From Rickettsiaceae bacterium (GTDB taxonomy: Bacteria; Pseudomonadota; Alphaproteobacteria; Rickettsiales; Rickettsiaceae): a DNA stretch of 6,842 nt. Below, one piece after another: positions 1-6,695 of this stretch; the first letter of the stretch is position 1; each line of letters begins with the position of its first letter. The notes under the pieces were generated by a model, which searched no databases, was not told the origin of the DNA, and worked only from the letters and a program-made list of their open reading frames with translations. A program made the translations under genes and the position numbers. The stretch covers positions 1 to 6,842 of the forward strand of contig JAIOYD010000083.1 in the NCBI GenBank assembly GCA_021741285.1, in the 5' to 3' direction.

Positions 1-1945
1 TAGAGGCAACACCCTGAACAAACCAATTATCGCTGAGGTTCTTTAGCCCATATAAAGATAATACAGCGCTTTGAATAAGGGTTTTGTCGCCATTATTTGA
101 GTCTTTATGATTAACGAGGTTTTTTATAAGAGTTAGCGCAAATCCCAAAGTTGAATCATCTTTCAGCAACGTATCAAAACCTAAAATAGTACCAAAATAT
201 TTAGCCGCGTACCCCGGAGAAGTTCCTCGTTGTTTTTGCCTTATATCACCGAGAAAAGGACTAACCCAAGCGCCATAAGTTTGAGTATCGCCCGCAGCGA
301 CGCCAGACGAACCGATATCTGCAGTCTGAACCCTATTGATCCGCATATCAATTCCACGTGTTGTACCGGAAATCATCTGAGAAGCATTTTCTGCTGCCTG
401 GTTAGCTGGCTCGCTTCCTAACGCAATAGCATCTGGCTGCAGCGCTTCAAGCAACTGACCAACATTACCAGATTGATTGACTACATTAAGCAAATCTTCT
501 CGCGCTACAGAATTCAAAATGACAGCAACATTCGGTTGATTAGGTGGAGCTACATCAATCACAACTTGATCAACATTAGGGACCAGTACCTGACGCAAAA
601 TACCATCAAAATATGTCCATTGCACAAGTGGGTTAGCTGGTGAATTAAGTGTAACTAGATTATTGTTAGGAAGAACGACACTACTAGCTAGGATATCTCC
701 TTCGTCATTAATAATATCTCTTAGCTCAGCAAAAATAGTATATTGTCTACCTGCTGGCCCTGGAACAGGAGAATTATCTGTAAGATTTATCGTTACTGCC
801 TCCACATTACTCATGGTAATATTTACACCTTCTGCTATAAGATGTCCGCCTTTTGTACCATCAAAAGTTGTGTTAAAGCTCGAGGAGCCACTAATCACCG
901 CCGAATCCCGACTAAATGACACCGTATTTAGACCAAGATCAAAAGTTGTATTAGTGGCTTTAGTTTGGCCATAAAGTACTATTTCTGGGGCATCAATGCC
1001 AATTTTTGAACCTTTAATTTCAATAATATCCGCTGCTATACTGTTTGTTAATGATGATCTATGGGTGGGATTATTTGAAGAAAAAATAACTTTAGACTGG
1101 CCACCCAAAATATCTATTTTTTTTAAAATATTTGAAGCGCCTTGAAATTCCACGATGTTAGCTACAAAATTTTCACGACTTACTTCTGCATTTAAAGTTG
1201 TATTATGGCCCAGTATCATAGTAGAAAATGTTTCGCCATTAAATGATATATTATTTGCATTAATAGAAAAATCAGGGTTAATAGTAAAGGTCGACTGTTG
1301 TATCGTAACATTGCCTGATAGATTAAGATTAGTATTTAATACCAATGAACTGTTAGAAACAAATAAAGATGCTACTCTTGTTCCAATGGTAGCATCAAAT
1401 AATCCTGATAAAGTAGAGTTTTGCAAAATCCTTATTGTTCCATTATCTCCACCTGTGCTTTTGAAATTACTTGTATAATTTACACCTGCAGCACCTAATT
1501 GCACTACACCAGCTTGATTATTAAAATCTACAAACCCTAATGCCGAGTAATTATTAAGTCCAATACTACTTCCTCCTGAACCTGCGGTACCTGATAAAAC
1601 TATTGTCTGATTCCCGGCATATAAAATAGTTAACGCTTTACCAGCCAAACCAGAATTACCTACAGATCCCAGAGTAATATCATGCGATATAGTAAACGTA
1701 CTATTATTACCATTGATATCGATAGCACCTATGGTGTGATTCCCTGAAGTAAGCAAATTATGTGCACCCCCCAGTTTTAGGCTGTCACCATCGAGAAATC
1801 CACCTACACCATTATCCATTCCAATAGTGGCCGGCGTACCAGTAGTTGTCCACTCATTTGTTACCACCACACCAGCTTCACTGGAGAATGGTAAACTCAG
1901 GGCAATGAGCGAAACACAAGCAGCCAAGGTTTTAAATTTAGGCAT
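1..1945 (-). CDS. Autotransporter (type V secreted surface protein), 3' end outside window
   Basis: The frame is open from ATG at 1945 to the left edge (648 codons, no stop), so the C-terminus is missing. Residues 1-24 form a Sec signal peptide: Lys at positions 3 and 5, a hydrophobic core LAACVSLIALSLPF, and a likely cut after SEA (A24). Residues 25 to about 470 are a passenger rich in Asn, Thr, Ser and Gly with short alternating beta-type segments (for example NNSTFTISHDITLG), which suits a beta-helix. I see no Cys after the signal peptide, as usual for autotransporters. Residues about 475-545 look like the alpha-helical linker (VAREDLLNVV, LLEALQPDAIALGSEP, NQAAENASQMI). From about 556 the beta-barrel begins (TYGAWVSPFLGDI, G558-W560), closely resembling rickettsial OmpB/Sca barrels (YGVWVSPF; GTIGFDG). 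Such barrels are normally about 270-300 residues, so roughly 200 are missing and the full protein would be about 830-850 residues, much shorter than rickettsial OmpB. It probably acts at the outer membrane as adhesin or surface-layer protein; the ligand is unknown. No strong Shine-Dalgarno is visible (only TTGAG upstream). Confidence 0.88.
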   Translation of the reverse strand, partial: MPKFKTLAACVSLIALSLPFSSEAGVVVTNEWTTTGTPATIGMDNGVGGFLDGDSLKLGGAHNLLTSGNHTIGAIDINGNNSTFTISHDITLGSVGNSGLAGKALTILYAGNQTIVLSGTAGSGGSSIGLNNYSALGFVDFNNQAGVVQLGAAGVNYTSNFKSTGGDNGTIRILQNSTLSGLFDATIGTRVASLFVSNSSLVLNTNLNLSGNVTIQQSTFTINPDFSINANNISFNGETFSTMILGHNTTLNAEVSRENFVANIVEFQGASNILKKIDILGGQSKVIFSSNNPTHRSSLTNSIAADIIEIKGSKIGIDAPEIVLYGQTKATNTTFDLGLNTVSFSRDSAVISGSSSFNTTFDGTKGGHLIAEGVNITMSNVEAVTINLTDNSPVPGPAGRQYTIFAELRDIINDEGDILASSVVLPNNNLVTLNSPANPLVQWTYFDGILRQVLVPNVDQVVIDVAPPNQPNVAVILNSVAREDLLNVVNQSGNVGQLLEALQPDAIALGSEPANQAAENASQMISGTTRGIDMRINRVQTADIGSSGVAAGDTQTYGAWVSPFLGDIRQKQRGTSPGYAAKYFGTILGFDTLLKDDSTLGFALTLIKNLVNHKDSNNGDKTLIQSAVLSLYGLKNLSDNWFVQGVAS

Positions 1946-2125
1946 AGTATAACTACTCAAATTAATTAGATGAAGTAATTAATGATAGTAGAAGTAAATT
2001 ACTATTTACATCAAATATTTATTAATGCCTCAATAGATTATTTATAGAGTAATATTTCTATCAACAAGGCTTACAGATACTATTAAAATAGACTATAGTT
2101 CAAATTGAATAAGTTTTATATTGAT
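1946..2125. other. Divergent intergenic region between autotransporter and addA
   Basis: This stretch of about 180 bases separates two genes that face away from each other, so it must hold 5' signals for both unless either is transcribed differently. It is very A+T-rich and I see no gene or RNA gene in it. It contains an inverted repeat of 7-bp arms, AGTAATT at 1974-1980 and AATTACT at 1997-2003 (16-base spacer), lying 29-58 bases upstream of the autotransporter ATG. That could be an operator, or chance in such A+T-rich DNA. On the minus strand, TTGATG at about 2012-2007 followed 18 bases later by TACTAT is a weak promoter-like pair for the autotransporter, and a TATAAA lies farther upstream. 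Neither is convincing. Confidence 0.5.
2070..2099 (+). promoter_or_regulatory. Candidate sigma-70 promoter for addA
   Basis: CTTACA at 2070-2075 (4 of 6 matches to TTGACA) and TATAGT at 2094-2099 (5 of 6 matches to TATAAT) are 18 bases apart. Transcription would begin near 2106, giving a leader of about 20 bases before the ATG at 2126. The assignment rests only on motif matching in A+T-rich DNA, where such matches are common. Its position in the divergent region directly before the gene raises its credibility. Confidence 0.4.
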
Positions 2126-5100
2126 ATGAATTCATTACAAAATAAAGCATCAAACCCTGAAATCTCAACTTGGGTATCTGCTTCCGCTGGAACTGGAAAA
2201 ACAAAAATACTAACCGATCGGGTACTACGTTTATTATTAAAAGGTGAGGGGTTTGATAAAATACTATGCCTCACCTTCACAAATGCAGCAGCTGGAGAGA
2301 TGAAACAACGTATTACTGCTGCTCTTGACACCTGGTCAAATCTTGATAAACATATATTAGTCAAAGAACTAAATAAAATCCTTGGTAGAGCAGCGACTAC
2401 TCAAGAAATAAGCCTTGCTCGGTCTTTATATGATTCATATTTGAAAGCTGAAGATAGTATTAATATTCAAACTATTCACTCTTTCTGTCAAAAGCTACTC
2501 AAGAAATTTCCTCTTGAAGCCTCTGTTTCACCAAGTTTTAAAATTATTGATGAAATAAAGGTGGACTATATATTAAGTCAGATTAAAAAACATATAATGC
2601 ACCAAGATGAGTTAGAACCCATAACCGAGTATTTATCGATCAATTTTCATGAACTGATTATTGATGAAATCCTTAGCGAAATTATCCAACACAAAGCTCG
2701 ATTTCTTAAGCCCAAGTTTTCATTAGATAATTTTAAAAATGAATCTATCAAACTCATTTCTGAGCTTCAAAACTCGAATAATAGCTATTATGATTTAATT
2801 AAGCAAAATCCAGTAGTACAAAATATTGTAGCGGTTAATACTACAACAAAAGAGCTAAAAGAGTTCTTTTTAACTCAACAAAGCCAGAAGAAAAAAAGAA
2901 TAGTTCCTCAAAAAATAGCTAAAGCTGGATCAAATTTATACTCGGATTTAGAAACAATACAAGATGAAATATATACTCTTGATCAAAAAGAAAAAACTGA
3001 AAAGCTAAAAAATCACTCAAAACTGCTTTCTCTTCTTGGTTCAAAAATAATTGAAAACTATGAGTATTATAAATCTACAAAAGCATTATTAGATTACGAT
3101 GACCTGATTATCTATGCCCGTAGACTTCTAAATGATAGTGCCGCCAAAGAATGGGTCCTATATAAATTGGATGGAGGTATTGATCACTTACTTGTCGATG
3201 AAGCACAAGATACAAGCAATGATCAGTGGAGCATAATCAAAGCCCTTATTGACCAGTTTTACTCCGGTCATGAGGCAGAAAAAAATAACCGTACAGTTTT
3301 TGTTGTTGGAGATGAGAAGCAATCAATTTTTAGCTTCCAAGGCGCTGATATTGATTCTTTTTCTCATATGAATCAATTTCTAACGAAGAAAATGTCTGAT
3401 GCAAGAAGACATTTTGAAAATGTAAACCTTGAAATCTCATATCGTTCAGCAAAAGAAGTATTAGATGTAGTATATCATGTCTTCAATAAGGTAAGAAAAC
3501 AAATGCCCGGTACGTTTTCATCAACTTTAAATCAACTACATGCCTTTCGTAGGGAACACACAGGAAGCGTAGAATTATGGCCGATTTGTAGCACGGAAAA
3601 TCTTACTAATGAGTTCTGGCCAATAATTAAATCAGAAGTGGACACAACCTCTTCAAAGGTACAACTTGCACAAAAAATAAGTTCTTATATCAAACACAAA
3701 CTTGGCTCTGGTAAAATACTTGCTTCAACGAATAAAGTTATAGCGCCTAACGATTTTATGATTTTATTCAGAAAACGAGATGAATTTACTAAGGAAGTAA
3801 TTAGCGCTCTGCAAAATGATGGCGTACCCGTAGCAGGTCTTGATCGAATCACATTGAGAGAAAATTTAGCTGTCCAAGATTTGCTATCAATTGGAAAATT
3901 TGTTCTAAATTCCCAAGATAATCTTAACATTGCTACTCTTCTCAAATCTCCTATTATCGGGACTAGTGAGGCATTTTTATACGATATCTCTATTAAGAGA
4001 GGTAAGCACTCGATCTGGAATTATATTAACCTAACTCAACATTCTTCAGAGAAACATCGAATTTTATTTGAACAACTTAATATATTTCTAGAAATTTATC
4101 AAAAGACTAATGTCGAGACTTTTTTCCAATATATAGTAGACATACTGGGCTTCAGAGAAATATTAAATATATCGTGTGGCCCAGATAGTAATGATGCTAT
4201 AGACGAACTTTTATATACTTGCCAAGATTATGCTTCTGAAAACAACAACTCCTTGCAAAGTTTTATATTTTGGATCCAGAGCAGCAACTCTTCCATAAAG
4301 AGGGATTCCAGTAGCTCTGACAAAGTAAAAATAATGACATTGCATGGATCAAAAGGATTACAATCTCCTATTGTACTTCTTTGTGACACTACAAGCTTAC
4401 CGACTAACAACAATCATTTTATTTGGGATAAAGATGGCAATTGTTTGTCAACTCGAAATGTAACCGATGCACCTAATTACTACCGCGAGCTCAACCAACT
4501 GGAACAAGAGAAAATTTATGCTGAATACTTAAGACTCCTTTATGTGGGCATGACAAGAGCAGAAGATCACCTTATAATATGCGGTTATGAAGGAGGTAGG
4601 TCAATAGCTGAAAATTGTTGGTTCGAGCTAGTTAATAAAGCAATGAAAGAAATTGCAGTAGAAGTTGAGGACGGTCGGTTAATTTACGGTACAAATAGCG
4701 ATCATTTCAATTCCATAATGGATAAATCTCCTGAGATTCAAAGAATAGAATATTTTTATCCTAGAAATAAAATCTTTAAAAAAAACGTTACCAAGGAGCC
4801 TCACGTACAATATATCCCAACCTCATTATGGCAAATCACTCCAGCACAATATGGAGTTGTATTTCATAAAATTCTTGAAGATTCTGTTGCAGCAAAAGAA
4901 ATCTCCTCTATGCATACTCATCCACTTATTGGTACTCTTGACAAGGAATCCCAAAAACGTATCAGGAAAAGTATTAAGCTAATTGCTGCAAATATAGAAT
5001 TTAATCGCTTAATTGAGCATCATACTTTAACAGAATTATCGATTGGTACTTTGTCCGATGAGAAAGTCAAACTCGGAAGAATCGATTTGATGATTCATTT

Positions 5101-5305
5101 AAATAAAGAAATAATAATTATCGATTATAAATCAGACCTCAAACCTGCAATTAATCTAGATAATATCCCAGAAAATTACATTAACCAGATTCTTTCTTAT
5201 AAAGAAATAGTAGAGAAAATTTATCCCCACCATAAAATTTATACTAAAATTTTATGGTTAGAAAGTGGAGAGTTAATGGAAGTTCTAACAATTATGGCAG
5301 ATTAA
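2126..5305 (+). CDS. addA: AddA-type double-strand break repair helicase/nuclease
   Basis: The product (1059 residues from this start) is an ATP-dependent 3'-5' helicase with a C-terminal nuclease, the AddA subunit of the cytoplasmic AddAB complex that resects DNA double-strand ends before RecA loading. The UvrD/RecB superfamily 1 motifs occur in order: Walker A SASAGTGKT (18-26), motif Ia LTFTNAAA, TIHSFCQ, Walker B with DEAQD (358-362), motif III GDEKQSIFSFQGAD (from 395), motif IV-like ISYRS, motif V TLHGSKGLQ (738-746) and motif VI YVGMTRAED (806-814, Arg811 as arginine finger). The RecB-type PD-(D/E)XK nuclease site is complete: H914 in VFHKILED, D987 in GRIDLMI, D1000-Y-K1002, then Q1021-ILSY. 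It is somewhat shorter than B. subtilis AddA (about 1230 residues). An in-frame TTG at 2105 would add seven residues. I prefer ATG 2126 because the alignable family sequence starts there (MNSLQNKASNP) and the candidate promoter would start transcripts near 2106. No clear Shine-Dalgarno precedes either start. The partner addB is not adjacent. Confidence 0.95.
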   Translation: MNSLQNKASNPEISTWVSASAGTGKTKILTDRVLRLLLKGEGFDKILCLTFTNAAAGEMKQRITAALDTWSNLDKHILVKELNKILGRAATTQEISLARSLYDSYLKAEDSINIQTIHSFCQKLLKKFPLEASVSPSFKIIDEIKVDYILSQIKKHIMHQDELEPITEYLSINFHELIIDEILSEIIQHKARFLKPKFSLDNFKNESIKLISELQNSNNSYYDLIKQNPVVQNIVAVNTTTKELKEFFLTQQSQKKKRIVPQKIAKAGSNLYSDLETIQDEIYTLDQKEKTEKLKNHSKLLSLLGSKIIENYEYYKSTKALLDYDDLIIYARRLLNDSAAKEWVLYKLDGGIDHLLVDEAQDTSNDQWSIIKALIDQFYSGHEAEKNNRTVFVVGDEKQSIFSFQGADIDSFSHMNQFLTKKMSDARRHFENVNLEISYRSAKEVLDVVYHVFNKVRKQMPGTFSSTLNQLHAFRREHTGSVELWPICSTENLTNEFWPIIKSEVDTTSSKVQLAQKISSYIKHKLGSGKILASTNKVIAPNDFMILFRKRDEFTKEVISALQNDGVPVAGLDRITLRENLAVQDLLSIGKFVLNSQDNLNIATLLKSPIIGTSEAFLYDISIKRGKHSIWNYINLTQHSSEKHRILFEQLNIFLEIYQKTNVETFFQYIVDILGFREILNISCGPDSNDAIDELLYTCQDYASENNNSLQSFIFWIQSSNSSIKRDSSSSDKVKIMTLHGSKGLQSPIVLLCDTTSLPTNNNHFIWDKDGNCLSTRNVTDAPNYYRELNQLEQEKIYAEYLRLLYVGMTRAEDHLIICGYEGGRSIAENCWFELVNKAMKEIAVEVEDGRLIYGTNSDHFNSIMDKSPEIQRIEYFYPRNKIFKKNVTKEPHVQYIPTSLWQITPAQYGVVFHKILEDSVAAKEISSMHTHPLIGTLDKESQKRIRKSIKLIAANIEFNRLIEHHTLTELSIGTLSDEKVKLGRIDLMIHLNKEIIIIDYKSDLKPAINLDNIPENYINQILSYKEIVEKIYPHHKIYTKILWLESGELMEVLTIMAD
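2241..2277. repeat. 9-bp inverted repeat inside 5' part of addA
   Basis: The arms AAGGTGAGG (2241-2249) and CCTCACCTT (2269-2277) are perfectly complementary around a 19-base loop, about 115-150 bases into the coding region and spanning the codons just before motif Ia. In mRNA they could form a stem. One such repeat per window of this size is near chance expectation, so a function is not claimed. Confidence 0.35.
5229..5258. repeat. Perfect 12-bp inverted repeat near the 3' end of addA
   Basis: The arms ACCATAAAATTT (5229-5240) and AAATTTTATGGT (5247-5258) are exact reverse complements around a six-base loop (ATACTA). The element lies in frame within the coding region, with its right end about 45 bases before the addA stop codon. 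It encodes part of HHKIYTKILWLE after the nuclease motifs, a stretch that is not a known catalytic site. The stem is A+T-rich and has no T-run after it, so it is not a standard intrinsic terminator. It may slow 3' decay or be chance. Confidence 0.5.
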
Positions 5306-5328
5306 AAATAGTACGTTTAATTTTTGAC

Positions 5329-5360
5329 TTGATAGAGTTCTTTCGAAACTCTACTATCAA
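5329..5360. terminator. Hairpin between convergent addA and tgt, possible two-way terminator
   Basis: TTGATA (5329-5334) pairs with TATCAA (5355-5360), and GAGTT (5335-5339) pairs with AACTC (5347-5351), leaving a three-base bulge (TAC) and a seven-base loop. The hairpin is 24 bases after the addA stop and its right arm contains the tgt stop codon (5357-5359). It is the only clear stem-loop in the 51-base gap between two converging genes, so it probably ends or stabilises transcripts from one or both. It lacks a downstream T-run in either direction, which weakens the call as a classical Rho-independent terminator. Confidence 0.5.
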
Positions 5361-6439
5361 CACTCAAAATCAAAATCCTTACCTGTGGAAATATAGTCTC
5401 TGATTCTTTTCATTAGATCTTGAAAATATTGAATATTATGCCAAGTCATTAACATTGATCCAATCATTTCTCCTACTTTAACTGTATGGTGCAGGTAAGC
5501 TCTTGAATAATTCAAACATGCTGGACAAGTACAGTCCACCTCTAAAGGAGCTGGATCATCCGCATATTTACTATTTCTGATATTAAGAGCACCATACTTA
5601 GTAAATGCTTGACCGTTCCTACCAGACCGGGTAGGAATAACACAGTCAAACATATCTACCCCACGCATCACCGCACCAATAATATCATCAGGTTTACCAA
5701 CCCCCATAAGGTACCTAGGTTTATCCTCTGGCAATAACGAGGGTGCATAATCAAGAACTGAAAACATTTCCTTTTGCCCCTCTCCAACGGCTAGGCCACC
5801 GATGGCATAACCTTCAAAATCGAGACTGATCAGATCTTTTGCTGAACTAGAACGCAGTTCTTCATATACGCCGCCTTGAATTATACCAAATTGGGCATAT
5901 CCCTCTCGTAATACAAATGAATCACGAGATCGCTGAGCCCACCGAGACGTGCGCTCTTGTGATAACTTGGCTTCTTCAAATGTTGCAGGAAAAGGCGTGC
6001 ATTCATCAAAAGCCATGGTAATAGTGCTGTCTAGTTTATGCTGAATTTCTGTTGAATACTCGGGTGTAAGCATATGCTTGCTACCATCAATATGCGAACT
6101 GAATTGCACTCCCTTTTCAGAGATTTTGCGTAAATCAGATAATGACATTACCTGAAAGCCACCGGAATCAGTAAGCACTGGTCCAGACCAATTCATGAAA
6201 TTCCTAAGCCCACCAAGTTTCTCGACTCGATCAGCACCAGGTTTTAGCATCAGGTGATAAGTATTACCTAACACAATGTCACTACCAGTTTGACGAACTG
6301 ATTCCGGAAACATCCCTTTTACGGTTCCTCTCGTACCAACCGGCATAAAGGCAGGAGTTCTAATATCACCATGAGCAGTCTTAATTACTCCAGTTCTTGC
6401 TTTTTTATGAGTAGCAGTAATTTCTAGCCCGAATTTCAT
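5357..6439 (-). CDS. tgt: tRNA-guanine(34) transglycosylase (bacterial Tgt)
   Basis: Tgt swaps guanine at wobble position 34 of Asp, Asn, His and Tyr tRNAs (GUN anticodons) for preQ1, the precursor of queuosine. The 360-residue protein is a full-length TIM-barrel enzyme, close to the usual 370-380. Visible features in order are [11 protein letters not shown] (58-68), DSGGFQ with D91 as substrate-binding acid/base, [13 protein letters not shown] (145-157; D145 and C147 match base-binding residues of the Zymomonas enzyme), QGG (188-190), GLAVGE (215-220), and [13 protein letters not shown] with the nucleophile D265. The zinc site is C303, C305, C308 and H334. LAVG and C147 are consistent with preQ1 rather than queuine as substrate, though sequence alone does not settle this. 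The ATG at 6439 starts the family-typical FGLEITAT and has a Shine-Dalgarno-like GAGAG seven bases upstream. The start overlaps by four bases (ATGA) the end of the upstream GNAT remnant. It is downstream of queA on the same strand, so the two probably share a transcript. It converges with addA. Confidence 0.97.
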   Translation of the reverse strand: MKFGLEITATHKKARTGVIKTAHGDIRTPAFMPVGTRGTVKGMFPESVRQTGSDIVLGNTYHLMLKPGADRVEKLGGLRNFMNWSGPVLTDSGGFQVMSLSDLRKISEKGVQFSSHIDGSKHMLTPEYSTEIQHKLDSTITMAFDECTPFPATFEEAKLSQERTSRWAQRSRDSFVLREGYAQFGIIQGGVYEELRSSSAKDLISLDFEGYAIGGLAVGEGQKEMFSVLDYAPSLLPEDKPRYLMGVGKPDDIIGAVMRGVDMFDCVIPTRSGRNGQAFTKYGALNIRNSKYADDPAPLEVDCTCPACLNYSRAYLHHTVKVGEMIGSMLMTWHNIQYFQDLMKRIRDYISTGKDFDFEC

Positions 6440-6695
6440 TTTATATCTCTCTTATCCTTAGCCCATTCATAGCATGCAAACTTACCAATGAGCTTAAATC
6501 CCAATTTGTCATATATTCTGTAACCATAGGTGCTAGAAGTAGACAAACCAACTTGTCTGATAGCTTTTTTGTTGACAAAAATTAATTAAATATTTCATCA
6601 TATAGGTTGCAATACCTTGACCTCGATGCTCTTCTAATATCAGGGTATCATAAATTCCTGAATGCCTCTAATCATGCTCATGAATTTCTGCCTCT
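6436..6695 (-). pseudogene. GNAT-family N-acetyltransferase remnant between queA and tgt
   Basis: Read on the minus strand, two frames together spell the C-terminal half of a GCN5-related N-acetyltransferase. One frame gives RHSGIYDTL then ILEEHRGQGIATYMMKYLIN (about 6667-6580), which is motif A with the acetyl-CoA pyrophosphate loop R-G-Q-G-I-A. The next frame gives VNKKAIRQVGLSTSSTYGY then RIYDKLGFKLIGKF, and ends at TGA 6438-6436, the beta5-alpha4-beta6 part with the usual YDKLGF. The frames join exactly if one base is removed from the five-A run at 6577-6581 (plus strand). A TAG at 6670-6668 also interrupts the first frame, just after EAEIHEHD. Family members carry roughly 60-70 residues before motif A. 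Here queA occupies that place, so the N-terminal part and any start are gone. Three separate defects argue for a true pseudogene over a sequencing error. The substrate cannot be told. Its stop overlaps the tgt start (ATGA), suggesting it was once a translationally coupled gene in the queA-tgt unit. Confidence 0.82.
6447..6452 (-). promoter_or_regulatory. Ribosome binding site of tgt inside the GNAT remnant
   Basis: AGAGAG on the minus strand ends seven bases before the tgt ATG and is the best Shine-Dalgarno match there. It lies inside the last codons of the GNAT remnant, so this stretch may be kept for tgt translation even though the remnant no longer encodes an enzyme. A second purine-rich stretch, AAGGA at 6459-6455, is 15 bases upstream of the ATG, too far to be the main site. 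Confidence 0.5.

Noticed and set aside
230..1478. Several short plus-strand open frames (230-421, 663-974, 1155-1478)
   Set aside because: They lie opposite the continuous autotransporter frame, lack ribosome sites and resemble no family. They are antisense shadows.
2116..4413. Minus-strand open frames inside addA (2116-2364, 3685-3945, 4228-4413)
   Set aside because: The plus strand here encodes all AddA motifs without a break; the opposite frames have no recognisable features.
5616..5637. 8-bp inverted repeat TTCCTACC / GGTAGGAA within tgt
   Set aside because: It falls in the codons for the invariant IPTRSGRNG active-site stretch, so protein constraint explains the sequence. A regulatory stem is not needed.
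6440..6695. A functional small gene or a programmed frameshift in the GNAT remnant
   Set aside because: The T-run at the junction on the minus strand is short and has no typical slippery heptamer. There is also an in-frame TAG and no N-terminal half, so a working enzyme by recoding is unlikely.
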